A model generated the notes under the pieces. It worked only from the letters and a program-made list of their open reading frames with translations, did not search any database and was not told where the DNA came from. Made by a program: the position numbers and the translations under genes. DNA of 64,000 bases. Source: JACVRW01 sp963821275 (GTDB lineage: Bacteria > Actinomycetota > Thermoleophilia > Solirubrobacterales > Thermoleophilaceae). Of the stretch, positions 8,085-16,842 are shown in pieces; within the stretch, counting starts at the first letter, position 1; every line of letters starts with the position of its first letter. Location of the stretch: positions 580,121 through 644,120 of the forward strand of contig CAWGDF010000011.1 in assembly GCA_963821275.1 (NCBI GenBank). Direction: 5' to 3'.

Positions 8085-9536
8085 GTGAGCCGACAAATCA
8101 ACCTGGTGGCGGGCGTCGACTGCTCCACGCAGGCCACGAAGGTGTTGATCGTGGACGCGGAGACCGGCCGGGTGGTGTCGAGCGGTCGGGCCCCGCACGA
8201 GGTGACCGGCAGCGACGGCGCCCGCGAGACGGACCCGGAGCAGTGGTGGAACGCGCTGCGCGCGGCGCTGGCCCAGTCCGGCCGCGCCGGCGAGGTGGGC
8301 GCCATCGCGATCGCCGGCCAGCAGCACGGGCTGGTGACGCTCGACGGGGGCGGCCGCCCGTTGCGCCCCGCCATCCTCTGGAACGACACCCGGTCGGCCC
8401 CCGAGGCCCGCGAGCTGACCGAGGCGCTCGGCGGCCCGGAGTCTTGGGCGGAGCGGATCGGGCTGGTGCCCGTGCCCTCGTTCACCGCCACGCGCTGGGC
8501 CTGGCTGCGCCGGAACGAGCCGGAGGCGGCGGCGGCCGCGCAGGCGGTGCGCCTCCCACACGACTTCCTGACCGAGCGGCTCTGCGGCCGCGCCGTTACG
8601 GACCGGGGCGACGCCTCCGGTACCGCCTGGTGGTCCACGCGCGACGAGGACTACGCCGCCGACGTGCTCGAGCGGATCGAGCTCGAACCCGGGCTGCTGC
8701 CGGAGGTGCTCGGCCCGCGCGAGCCGGCGGGGAAGCTGGCCGGGCCGGCGGCGCGAGAGCTGGGGCTTCCCGAGGGCGCGCTCGTGGGCCCGGGGACGGG
8801 GGACAACGCAGGCGCGGCGCTGGGCCTCGGCCTGGCGCCGGGCGAGCCGGTGATCAGCCTGGGCACGTCGGGCACCGCCTACGCCGTGATGGACGAGCGG
8901 GCCGCCGATCCCAGCGGCACGGTGGCCGGCTTCGCCGACGCCAGCGGCCGCTTCCTGCCGCTGGCGGCCACGCTGAACGCCACGCTCGCGGTCGACCGGG
9001 TGGCGGCGTGGCTCGGCCTCGATCGCGACGCCGCCGCCGACAGCACCGACGTGGTGGTGCTCCCCTACCTGGACGGCGAGCGCACTCCCAACCTGCCGAA
9101 CGCGGCCGGCATGGTGGCCGGCCTGCGCCACGCCACCAGCCGTGAGGAGATCCTGCTCGCCGCCTACGAGGGCGCGGCCGCCTCGCTGGTCGAGGCCCTC
9201 GAGCGTATAGCCGGCCAGGGCTCCGGCCTCGACCCCGGAGCGCCGCTGGTGCTCATCGGGGGCGGCGCCCGCGGACCGGCCTGGCAACGCGTGGTGGCCC
9301 GCATCTCCGGCCGCGCAGTCCAGGTGCCCGACGCCGACGAGCTGGTAGCTCTGGGAGCGGCCGCTCAGGCCGTCGGCTGCGTCTCCGGCGAGCCGCCCGA
9401 GGAGGTGGCGCGCCGCTGGGGTACGCGGCGCGGGGCGACGATCGACCCCCCGCCCGCTCGCGACGCGGCGACCCTGGACCGGATCAGGGCCGTGCGCGAG
9501 GCGACGCTCGCCCTCCACGAGGGCGACGCTGGGTAG
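8085..9536 (+). CDS. xylB: Xylulokinase
   Basis: A 483-residue FGGY-family kinase, phosphorylating D-xylulose to xylulose 5-phosphate. Visible motifs are GVDCSTQATK (phosphate 1), IAGQQHGLV, ILWNDTRS, GPGTGDNAGAALG and the GTSGTAYAVM adenosine-region motif, then GGGARG near the C-terminus. The GTG at 8085 is favoured; GTG at 8106 is a possible shorter start. It pairs with divergent xylA to make a complete xylose-to-pentose-phosphate entry route; no xylose transporter or XylR is in the window. Confidence 0.95.
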   Translation: MSRQINLVAGVDCSTQATKVLIVDAETGRVVSSGRAPHEVTGSDGARETDPEQWWNALRAALAQSGRAGEVGAIAIAGQQHGLVTLDGGGRPLRPAILWNDTRSAPEARELTEALGGPESWAERIGLVPVPSFTATRWAWLRRNEPEAAAAAQAVRLPHDFLTERLCGRAVTDRGDASGTAWWSTRDEDYAADVLERIELEPGLLPEVLGPREPAGKLAGPAARELGLPEGALVGPGTGDNAGAALGLGLAPGEPVISLGTSGTAYAVMDERAADPSGTVAGFADASGRFLPLAATLNATLAVDRVAAWLGLDRDAAADSTDVVVLPYLDGERTPNLPNAAGMVAGLRHATSREEILLAAYEGAAASLVEALERIAGQGSGLDPGAPLVLIGGGARGPAWQRVVARISGRAVQVPDADELVALGAAAQAVGCVSGEPPEEVARRWGTRRGATIDPPPARDAATLDRIRAVREATLALHEGDAG

Positions 9537-9549
9537 AGCGTGTAGGCGG

Positions 9550-11109
9550 CTACCCGCCCGAGGCCGGCTGCGGCGTACGCCGGCCGCGGGCGCGAAGCAG
9601 CGAACCGCCCACGAACAGGACGGACACCACGAGCCCGGCCAGTGCCAGAGCCGCCACCAGCCGAAAGCCCCACTGCATCCCGGCGGCGAAGGCGTCCCGC
9701 ACGAGCTCGTCGAGCCTGTCGCCCACGGGGCCCGGGAAGCGGGCGAACAGGGTGGCGGCCGAGTCGGTGCCGGCCAGGGCGCCGTGGAGGGCGTCGATCT
9801 GGTCGTTCGACAGCCTCGTGCCCGCCAGGTCGGACTGGAGCTTGTCCTCGGAGGCGGTGGTGAAGATCGTGGTAGTCAGACCCAGGCCGATCGCGCCGCC
9901 GGCCACCTGGAACATGTAGACGATGCCACCGGCGAGGCTGGCGCGCGAGGGGTCGAGCGCGGTGACCGCCGTCGTGGTGATGGATGAGTAGAACAACCCG
10001 ACGCCGGTGCCGGTGATGACCATCGCCGGGACGAGGAACCACCAGCCCGAGTCGCGCTCTATCAGCGAGACGAGGAAGGTGCCGAGTGCCAGGCAGGCCG
10101 CGCCCGCGCTGACGATGGTCTTGGCCCCCAGGCGTTCATAGAGCGGGCCCGCGACGAAGGAGACTGCGGCGAAGATGCCCATCATCGGCAGCATCGCTGC
10201 GCCTGCCTCCAGCGGCGAGTAGCCGAGGATCTTCTGGAAGAACTGGGGCAGGAAGAGCAGCATCGCGAAGAACGTGGCCGACATCAGAAGGGTGGCCAGG
10301 CAGGCGGCCCGGAACTCGCCGTTGCGCATGACGTCCGGAGGAATGAGGGCGCCCGAGCCGACGCGGCGTTCGATGATCGCGAACGCCGCCAGCATCACGA
10401 CGCAGAGCGCGAACAAGCCCAGGATGCGTGCGTCGCTCCACCCCCACTCGGTCACCTGATCGAGCGCGAACAGCAAGGCCATGAGCCCCACCGTCAGCGT
10501 GGTGACCCCGAGATAGTCGATCCGCTCACGGCCGGTGTCTGCCTTGGACTCGGGAACCGCCCGCCAGGTGACGAAGCAGGCCAGCGCCGCGACCGGGAGG
10601 TTCACCCACAGGATCGCCCGCCAGCTGAACAGCTCGACCAGCGCGCCGCCCAGCAGTGGTCCGGCCGCGTTGCCGAAGCCGGCTGCGCCGATGATGAGCC
10701 CGCCAGCCAGCCCCGCCTTGTCGTCGGGCAGGATGGCGTAGGTCATGCCGAGTACGGCGGGCCACATCATCGCTCCGCCGATGCCCATCAGCGCGCGGCA
10801 GACGATCAGCCAGAGGTCGTCCTGCGCCACGGCCCCGAGCACCGAGAAGAAGGCGAAGATCGCCGCGCCGACGAAGAAGAGCAGGCGCCGCCCGAACATG
10901 TCCGCGAGCCGGCCGCCGGTCACGATCAGCACGCCGAACACCAGCGCGTAGATGTTGATCACCCACTGGACGCTGGAGACGTCGGCGTCGAAGTCCTTCT
11001 CGATGTTCGGCAGGGCGACGCTGAGCGCCGTGATGTCGTTGGCGACGACGAACACCGCCATCGCCATCGCCACCAGCGCCACCAGCGTGCGGCGGTCCAG
11101 GCCGGACAT
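9550..11109 (-). CDS. MFS transporter, DHA2 (EmrB/QacA) family
   Basis: A 519-residue drug:proton antiporter-type permease of about 14 membrane segments. N-terminal ALPNIEKDFD..VQWVINIYAL and GGRLADMFGRR are the DHA2 signature motifs; ALVELFSWRAILWVNLPV is the usual loop of this family. The ATG at 11109 begins MSGLDRRTL. It is divergent from the BTAD-type regulator that starts 78 bp away, so that regulator may control it, which is inference. The substrate is not predictable. Confidence 0.92.
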   Translation of the reverse strand: MSGLDRRTLVALVAMAMAVFVVANDITALSVALPNIEKDFDADVSSVQWVINIYALVFGVLIVTGGRLADMFGRRLLFFVGAAIFAFFSVLGAVAQDDLWLIVCRALMGIGGAMMWPAVLGMTYAILPDDKAGLAGGLIIGAAGFGNAAGPLLGGALVELFSWRAILWVNLPVAALACFVTWRAVPESKADTGRERIDYLGVTTLTVGLMALLFALDQVTEWGWSDARILGLFALCVVMLAAFAIIERRVGSGALIPPDVMRNGEFRAACLATLLMSATFFAMLLFLPQFFQKILGYSPLEAGAAMLPMMGIFAAVSFVAGPLYERLGAKTIVSAGAACLALGTFLVSLIERDSGWWFLVPAMVITGTGVGLFYSSITTTAVTALDPSRASLAGGIVYMFQVAGGAIGLGLTTTIFTTASEDKLQSDLAGTRLSNDQIDALHGALAGTDSAATLFARFPGPVGDRLDELVRDAFAAGMQWGFRLVAALALAGLVVSVLFVGGSLLRARGRRTPQPASGG

Positions 11110-11186
11110 GCAGGGCCGACCGTAGCGGGCGCGGGGCTCGGATACCAGCGCCGATACCGCCGCAGCGGTGTTACGGTGATTCGCAG

Positions 11187-12581
11187 GTGGATTACCGCCT
11201 ACTTGGCCCGCTGGAGGTACTGGACGACGACTCCCGTCAGCTGTCGATCGGAGCCGGGCGACAGCGTGCCCTGCTCGCCCTCCTGCTGCTTCGCGCCAAC
11301 GAGCCCGTGGCGAGCGATCGGCTGGTCGAGGAGCTCTGGGGGGAATCGCCGCCGGCCACCGCGCACAAGATGCTCCACAACCAGGTCTCGGCTCTGCGGC
11401 GCGCGTTGGGGCAGAACGGGCGGCTCGAGACCCTGGGCAGCGCATACCGCTTGAAGGTCCAGCGAGGCGAGCTCGACGTCGCCCGCTTCGAGGAGCTCGC
11501 CGAGGAAGGCCGGGGGCAGGTAGCCGACGACCCCGAAGCCGCTGCCGAGACGCTGCGCAAAGCGCTCGCGCTCTGGCGCGGGCCGGCGCTCTCCGACGTC
11601 GCCTACGAGCCGTTCGCGCAGGGGGAGATCGCCCGCCTCGAGGAGGAGCGCTGGGCCGCGTTCGAAGGGCGCACCGATGCGGAACTGGCGCTCGGCCGGC
11701 ACGCCGAGCTGGTGGGTGAGCTCGAGGCCGCAATCGCTGAGCAGCCGCTGCGCGAGCGACTGCGCGGCCAGCTGATGCTCGCCCTCTACCGCTGCGGCCG
11801 CCAGGCCGAGGCGCTCGAGGCCTACCGGCGCGCGCGCAACACGCTGGTCGAGCAGATCGGCGTCGAGCCAGGCGCCGACCTGCGCGGGCTTCAGGAGGCG
11901 ATTCTCGCCCAGGATCCCGCGCTCGATGTGGTGCCGCTGGGCCTGCCCCAGGCCCTCGAAGGGGGCTCACCGCTGCTGGCCGGCCGCGGGGAGGAGCTCG
12001 CCCGGCTGAGCGAGCGGCTGGCCGAGGCGCGCGCGGGCCGCGGCAGCATCGCAGTCGTGCATGGTCCTCCGGGGATTGGGAAGACGCGACTGGCGGCCGA
12101 GCTCGCGCGGGTGGCGGTTAGCGAGGGCATGGTCGTCCGCTATTTCAGCGGCGACGCCTCGCCCGGCGCCGTGGAGACCGGTGACCGTCCGACGCTGGCC
12201 GTCATCGATGAGCCCCGCTCAGAACTCCTCCGCAGGCTGCCGGGACTCGCGCGTGAACGCAAGCTCCTCCTCGTGCTCCAAACCCAGCCCGCGGAGCTCG
12301 CGGCCGACCCCGTGATCGAGCTGGGCCCGCTGGACGCGGACGCGGTGGCCGAGATCGCGCGCCTCTACCTGCCCGACGGCGGCGCAGCGGGCCTGGCGGC
12401 CGAGAGCGGGGGCCTCCCGGCCAGCCGTGCATCGCCTCGCGGCCGCGCGGGCCCGGGAGCAGGCGGCCGAGGCGTTGGACGTGAGCGCCGGCCGCACCGC
12501 CGGAGACCGAAGGGACCTGCGGGCGGCCGAGGCCGACCTCGCCGGCGACGTGCTGGCCCTTCGGGCGGCGGACGAACGTGA
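11187..12581 (+). CDS. BTAD/SARP-type regulator, N-terminal segment of a frame-broken BTAD-STAND-WD40 protein
   Basis: Residues 1-95 form an OmpR-like winged helix (LLGPLEVLDDD, LRANEPVASDRLVEELWG) and residues 100-240 the bacterial transcriptional activation domain with its LREALxLYRxxRxxxVExxGVEPG-like end, as in AfsR/SARP regulators. A small P-loop ATPase follows (GPPGIGKT, residues 293-300). The sense of the protein stops near 12420: removing one base at about 12423 joins GGLPA directly to AVHRLAA in the frame used downstream. The last 55 residues of this ORF (arginine-rich) are therefore out-of-frame reading. Whether the break is real or a sequence error cannot be told here. Confidence 0.85.
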   Translation: MDYRLLGPLEVLDDDSRQLSIGAGRQRALLALLLLRANEPVASDRLVEELWGESPPATAHKMLHNQVSALRRALGQNGRLETLGSAYRLKVQRGELDVARFEELAEEGRGQVADDPEAAAETLRKALALWRGPALSDVAYEPFAQGEIARLEEERWAAFEGRTDAELALGRHAELVGELEAAIAEQPLRERLRGQLMLALYRCGRQAEALEAYRRARNTLVEQIGVEPGADLRGLQEAILAQDPALDVVPLGLPQALEGGSPLLAGRGEELARLSERLAEARAGRGSIAVVHGPPGIGKTRLAAELARVAVSEGMVVRYFSGDASPGAVETGDRPTLAVIDEPRSELLRRLPGLARERKLLLVLQTQPAELAADPVIELGPLDADAVAEIARLYLPDGGAAGLAAESGGLPASRASPRGRAGPGAGGRGVGRERRPHRRRPKGPAGGRGRPRRRRAGPSGGGRT

Positions 12582-15339
12582 ACACCGGCTGGGCGCAGAG
12601 GCGGGCGGCGCACCAGGGCGGGCCGTGTGCCCCTTCATGGGCCTCGCCCCTTTCGACGCGGCCCATGCCGAGTACTTCTTCGGGCGCGAGCGTCTGGTGG
12701 CCGGGCTGGTGGCCCGGCTGGTCGGCTCCCCACTGCTCGCCGTGATCGGGCCGTCGGGGAGCGGAAAGTCGTCGGCGGTTCGCGCCGGGCTGGTACCGGC
12801 GCTCGCCGAAGGGGCGCTGCCGGGCTCGGAGCGCTGGCGTCAGGTGCTCATGCGGCCCGGAGCGCATCCGCTGGCGGAGCTCGAGCGGGCCCTGCCCGAT
12901 GGCCGCGAGCACGCATTGCTCGTGGTCGACCAGTTCGAGGAGGTATTCACGGTCTGCCGGGACGAGGGCGAGCGGACCGCGTTCCTGGACGCGCTCGTCG
13001 GCCTAACGGAAGACCGCGATCGCCGCGTGCAGGTCGTCCTCGCGATGAGGGCCGACTTCTACGGGCGCTGCGCGGCACACGACGGGCTCGCCCGCCTGGT
13101 GGGCGCGAACCAGGTCCTGGTCGGCCCCATGAGCCGGGACGAGCTGCGCCGGGCGATCGAGGAGCCCGCCCGCCGGGTCGGGCTCCGGGTGGAGCCGTCG
13201 CTGACCGAGGCGCTGATCGGCGATGTCCTCGATGAGCCAGGCGGCCTGCCGCTGCTCTCCGCCGCGCTGCTGGAGCAATGGCGCGAGCGCGAAGGGCGGA
13301 CCATGCGCCACGCGACCTACGAGCGCACCGGCGGGGTGCAGGGCGCCGTGGGGCGCCTCGCGGAGGACACCTACTCCCGCCTGAGTGAGCCCGAGCGCCC
13401 GGCGGCCCGCCGCATCCTGCTGCGGCTGGCCGACGCCGGCGACCAGGAGGCCGCGTTCGTGCGCCGCCGGATGCCTCTCGACGAGCTCGACCCGGAGCAC
13501 GACGAGCACACCGCGGCCGCGCTGGCGGCTCTCGTCGACAGCCGGCTGGTTACCGCGGACGAGGACACGCTCGAGGTCGCCCACGAGGCGCTGCTGCGCG
13601 AGTGGCCGCGGCTCCGCGGCTGGTTGGAGGAGGACGCCGTGGGGCGCCGCCTGCACCAGCACCTGATCCACGCGGCGCGCGACTGGCAGGCCGCCGGCCG
13701 CGACCGCGGCGAGCTCTACCGCGGCGCGCGCCTGGCGGCTGCCCTCGACTGGAGCGCCGGCCACGAGGGGGACCTGAACGAGCTGGAGCGCGACTTCCTG
13801 GACGAGAGCCGCGCGGCCGCCGAGCGCGAGGCCGAGCGCCAACAGCGCGCGAACCGCCGGCTTCGCACCCTCCTGGCCGGACTCGCCGCGCTGCTGGCGC
13901 TCGCGATCGTCGCCGGCGTGGTCGCCCTGAACCAGCGGGGCGAGGCCCGCGACGCCGCCGTGACCGCGGACGCCCAGCGGCTCGGCGTCGAGGCGCTGGG
14001 CACGGAGCGCGTCGATGAGGCAGTCCTGCTGACCCGCGCGGCCGTGGAACTTGACGAGTCCCCCGCCACCCGCGGCACCATGCTGTCGGCGCTCCTTCGC
14101 GCGCCGGCGGCGGTCGGCGTGGTCAACCTCGGTTGGCCGATATACGGGGCGGCCCTGAGCCCGGACGGGAGGTTGATGGCCACCGGCGACGAGCGCGGTG
14201 TCGTCACCGTCTACGACGCCGCCACCCGGCGCCCGCTCGGCCCGCCCTATTACATCGACGGCGGTCTCATCCAGAACGTTCGCTTCTCGCCGGACGGGGC
14301 CACCCTCGCCGTCAGCTCCATGCACCCGAAGGACCCAAACCACAACGGGGTCGTCGACCTGATCGATGCGCGTACCCGCGAGCGGACGCTGCGGGTGAGG
14401 TTGCCCCGGCTTCCCGAGCCGGCACCTTTCGTGTACACGGATGTCGTTTTCGCCCCGGGGGGTCGCGACCTCGTCGTTCGGCAGGTCCCCGGCGCGGCGC
14501 AGGACGCCCCAGCGCCGCCCGTGTATCGCGTCGACAGGAAGACGGGCGCGGTCAAGGATCGCCTCCGTGTGGGGCAAGATGCGGGTTACTTCTACGCGTC
14601 GGAGACCGCCGATCGCGAGCGGTTCTTCCTCACCAGCCAGAGCGAGAACCTGACGTGGGAGCTCGACCCTGAGCCGCTTCGGGTCGTGCGCTCTTGGCCG
14701 GTTAGCGACTCGGCCGGTGCGGTCAGTCCCGACGGAGCGGTGTTCGCTCTCGGCTCCGACGCAGGCCGGGTCCGGCTGCTCGATCTGGACTCCGGTCAGA
14801 TCCGGCCGCTGAGAGGCCGCCACGAGGGCGGCGTGAACCGCATGAGGTTCACGCCCGATGGGCGGACGCTGGTGACTTCGAGCCAGACGGGAGAGCTGTT
14901 CGCGTGGGACGTCGAGCGCGGGAGTATCGGGCAGCGTTTCGCCGGGCACACCGGCGAAATCGGGGGGCTCGACCTGACGGGCGACGGCCGCACGCTGATC
15001 ACCGCGTCGGACGACACGCGCGCGATCCTCTGGGACCTCGCCGGCAACCGGCGGCTCGACCGGCGCTTCGTCGTCGGCCGCCCCTTCGACGAATTCCAGA
15101 CGCCACGAGGGATCGCGGTCAGCCCCGACGGCCGCACGCTGGCGTTCACGCACAGCGACGGAGCGGTCGACCTGATCGACACCCGGACCCTGAAGCGACG
15201 GGCGAGCGTCAGCGCCATCGACGGCGTCGCCGCCTCGGTCGACGTTCAGCCCGGACGGGCGCCTGCTCGCGGTTACCGGAGAAGGCGGACGCCTCACACT
15301 TGTGGAACGCTCGGACGCTGGCGCCGGCCGGCGAGCTGA
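12427..15339 (+). CDS. nSTAND1 ATPase and WD40 segment of the same frame-broken regulator
   Basis: Continues the 11187 gene one frame over. After a coiled, charged linker comes an nSTAND1-type NTPase (FMGLAPFDAAHAEYFFGRE, Walker A GPSGSGKS at 12748-12771, LLVVDQFEEVFT as Walker B region), then a single membrane helix at about 13864-13935 (LLAGLAALLALAIVAGVV) and WD40 repeats with VRFSPDG and RFTPDG turns. Sense is lost at about 15241 and again at 15299; one surplus base at each site restores TFSPDGRLLAVTGEGG and LTLWNARTLAPAG. Such proteins couple ligand or damage sensing to NTP hydrolysis; here the DNA-binding part would sit on the opposite side of a membrane from the WD40 propeller. Confidence 0.85.
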   Translation: MHRLAAARAREQAAEALDVSAGRTAGDRRDLRAAEADLAGDVLALRAADEREHRLGAEAGGAPGRAVCPFMGLAPFDAAHAEYFFGRERLVAGLVARLVGSPLLAVIGPSGSGKSSAVRAGLVPALAEGALPGSERWRQVLMRPGAHPLAELERALPDGREHALLVVDQFEEVFTVCRDEGERTAFLDALVGLTEDRDRRVQVVLAMRADFYGRCAAHDGLARLVGANQVLVGPMSRDELRRAIEEPARRVGLRVEPSLTEALIGDVLDEPGGLPLLSAALLEQWREREGRTMRHATYERTGGVQGAVGRLAEDTYSRLSEPERPAARRILLRLADAGDQEAAFVRRRMPLDELDPEHDEHTAAALAALVDSRLVTADEDTLEVAHEALLREWPRLRGWLEEDAVGRRLHQHLIHAARDWQAAGRDRGELYRGARLAAALDWSAGHEGDLNELERDFLDESRAAAEREAERQQRANRRLRTLLAGLAALLALAIVAGVVALNQRGEARDAAVTADAQRLGVEALGTERVDEAVLLTRAAVELDESPATRGTMLSALLRAPAAVGVVNLGWPIYGAALSPDGRLMATGDERGVVTVYDAATRRPLGPPYYIDGGLIQNVRFSPDGATLAVSSMHPKDPNHNGVVDLIDARTRERTLRVRLPRLPEPAPFVYTDVVFAPGGRDLVVRQVPGAAQDAPAPPVYRVDRKTGAVKDRLRVGQDAGYFYASETADRERFFLTSQSENLTWELDPEPLRVVRSWPVSDSAGAVSPDGAVFALGSDAGRVRLLDLDSGQIRPLRGRHEGGVNRMRFTPDGRTLVTSSQTGELFAWDVERGSIGQRFAGHTGEIGGLDLTGDGRTLITASDDTRAILWDLAGNRRLDRRFVVGRPFDEFQTPRGIAVSPDGRTLAFTHSDGAVDLIDTRTLKRRASVSAIDGVAASVDVQPGRAPARGYRRRRTPHTCGTLGRWRRPAS

Positions 15340-15344
15340 GGGGA

Positions 15345-16088
15345 ATGCGGGGCCACTCCCAGGCGCTGGCCTTCTCCCCCGACGGCAAGCTGCTCGCGGC
15401 ATCCGAGGGGGAAGACAACGGGCCACCGCAGCCGCTTCGGGTGTGGGACGTGCGCCGGCGGAAGCTCACCGCCTTCCGAGGCCGGACCTCGGCCAACTTG
15501 ATCGCCTTCAGCCCGAACGGCGACCTGATCGCGGGGGCCGCCGGGTCGCGCGGCACCGACGTTCGGGACGTGCGCACGGGCAGACTCGTCAAGCGCTTCG
15601 AGGTCGGAAATCTTTCGAGTGATGGGGACTTCTCGCGCTCGGTGGCCTTCTCGCCCGACGGTGACCTGCTGTTCATCGGCCAGTACAACGGCACCGGGCG
15701 GCTTTTCTCGACCGAGACCTGGAGGCAGGTCGGCCGGCCGTTCGAGGCCCACACGCTGCGTATCACCTTCCCGGAGTTCACGCCCGACGGCCGCACGCTG
15801 GTGACCGCCTCCGCAGACGGGACCGTGGCGCTGTCGGACGTCGAGACCCAGAAGCCGATCGGCTCGCCGCTCGAGCTCGCGCCGAACAAGTTCGCGTCGG
15901 CCGCCCTGAGCCCCGACGGCTCGCGCCTGTACGCGATCTCCACCGAAACCGAGGGAATCAGCTTCAAGATGTCCCCGGCGGCCTGGAAGCGCCACGCCTG
16001 CCTTGTTACGGGGCGTGAGCTGACCCCCGCCGAGTGGGACGAGGCGCTGCCGGGGCGCCCCTATCAGCGGGTCTGCACCGGGGACTGA
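15345..16088 (+). CDS. WD40 C-terminal segment of the frame-broken regulator
   Basis: The final 247 residues of the BTAD-STAND-WD40 protein in a third frame. WD40-type blades repeat with AFSPDGKLLAA, AFSPNGDLIAG, AFSPDGDLLFI and EFTPDGRTLVT turns; the tail is RELTPAEWDEALPGRPYQRVC, which is the usual end of this family (a WxxYLPGxPY-like motif). The in-frame ATG at 15345 is only a formal start: homology runs upstream across the break at about 15299. No separate ribosome binding site is seen, so this is unlikely to be an independent gene. Confidence 0.75.
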   Translation: MRGHSQALAFSPDGKLLAASEGEDNGPPQPLRVWDVRRRKLTAFRGRTSANLIAFSPNGDLIAGAAGSRGTDVRDVRTGRLVKRFEVGNLSSDGDFSRSVAFSPDGDLLFIGQYNGTGRLFSTETWRQVGRPFEAHTLRITFPEFTPDGRTLVTASADGTVALSDVETQKPIGSPLELAPNKFASAALSPDGSRLYAISTETEGISFKMSPAAWKRHACLVTGRELTPAEWDEALPGRPYQRVCTGD

Positions 16089-16196
16089 GGGCGCGGTTAC
16101 CGGCAATTAGCGCTGCGTGGGCGCCCAGTTACCGCTGAGGCCGAGCCTTGCTGTCGATCGATCGCAATCCCGCGGTCGCCGACAGAAGGAGCGGAG

Positions 16197-16553
16197 ATGT
16201 TCTCCCACAACAGCAGGAAGGCCCTCGCCACCGCCCTGGCCGGCGCCGCGCTCGCGAGCGCGGTCGGAGCCTCGGGCGCGACCGCCGACGAGTACATAGA
16301 CCTGCGCTCGCCCGACGCCAAGGAAGCGGCCCGCGCCGAGAAGCCATACACGGATATGCGCATGCCCGACAGCCGCGAGCCGCAGAGCCCCGCGGCGACG
16401 CCCGACGCCCAGCTGGTGGCCGACGAGCCGTCCACGCCCGGCGCGTTCGACTGGCTGTCCGCAGCGCTCGGAGCCGCGGCCGGCGCCGGGATCGTGCTCG
16501 TGCTGTTCGCCGCCGGCGGCGTGCGGCGGCTGAGCGGGCCGGCGAGGGCCTGA
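16197..16553 (+). CDS. Small secreted or membrane-anchored protein, function unknown
   Basis: A 118-residue protein with an N-terminal signal peptide (KALATALAGAALASAV, cleavage likely near ATA-DEY), an acidic middle rich in SPDAKEAARAEKPYTDMR-type text, and a C-terminal hydrophobic helix followed by RRLSGPARA. AAGGAGCGGAG just upstream supports the ATG. The layout (export, short linker, membrane anchor) suggests a cell-envelope protein. No domain recognised. Confidence 0.7.
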   Translation: MFSHNSRKALATALAGAALASAVGASGATADEYIDLRSPDAKEAARAEKPYTDMRMPDSREPQSPAATPDAQLVADEPSTPGAFDWLSAALGAAAGAGIVLVLFAAGGVRRLSGPARA

Positions 16554-16592
16554 GCCCGTAAGCGCACGACATCCGCCGTCGGACCTCCAACC

Positions 16593-16622
16593 GGCGCCCC
16601 GGTCCCCGCGGACCGGGGCGCC
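16593..16622. terminator. Perfect 13-bp hairpin, probable bidirectional terminator
   Basis: GGCGCCCCGGTCC (16593-16605) and GGACCGGGGCGCC (16610-16622) form a perfect stem with a CCGC loop. It lies between the ends of two convergent genes (16553 and 16627). There is no T-tract, as is common in high-GC actinobacteria. Confidence 0.7.
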
Positions 16623-16626
16623 GCTC

Positions 16627-16800
16627 CTAATCCTCCTCGTCCTCCTTGATGTCCCCCGCCCCCCGCTCCTGGAAGCGCTTCAGCTTCTCGTAGAGCTCGT
16701 CGGGCGGCACCTCCTCCTGGGGCTCGCTCTCGCCCACCAGCCAGGGCCGCGTCCACCGCGGTGCGCCAGGCCGCCTCGTCGGCGTCACCCCCTTGTCCAC
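16627..16800 (-). CDS. Small acidic hypothetical protein, possibly with a compensated frameshift
   Basis: The GTG-start reading gives 57 residues ending in a convincing charged helix and tail (PDELYEKLKRFQERGAGDIK followed by an acidic end). The first half in this frame (TPTRRPGAPRWTRPW) looks non-coding, while the neighbouring frame over the same bases reads DADEAAWRTAVDAALAG, which fits a small soluble protein much better. A pair of opposite one-base shifts would join the three parts. Function unknown. It points away from the GH1 gene. Confidence 0.45.
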   Translation of the reverse strand: MDKGVTPTRRPGAPRWTRPWLVGESEPQEEVPPDELYEKLKRFQERGAGDIKEDEED

Positions 16801-16842
16801 TGGCGTGCTGTTGCCCGGTCGGGCTCTACAGTCACCTCGCCA

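Noticed and set aside
6876..9518. A very long minus-strand frame covering xylA and the whole of xylB
   Set aside because: Only the part up to 8066 is xylose isomerase. The rest is the antisense of xylB, an effect of high G+C third positions.
9531..9555. GGGTAG...CTACCC hairpin between xylB and the transporter
   Set aside because: The arms are just the two convergent stop codons with flanking Gs; a six-base stem with a 13-base loop is weak.
11110..11970. N-terminal extension of the 9550 transporter frame by nearly 300 residues
   Set aside because: It is the antisense of the BTAD gene, is arginine/proline-rich, and the normal DHA2 N-terminus starts at 11109.
12202..12912. Long frames antisense to the BTAD-STAND gene
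   Set aside because: No domain or ribosome binding site; the plus strand has clear domain content over the same bases.
11187..16088. Reading the STAND/WD40 protein as an anti-phage Avs-type system
   Set aside because: The N-terminus is a BTAD transcription-factor module, there is no nuclease or other effector, and no other defence gene is near.
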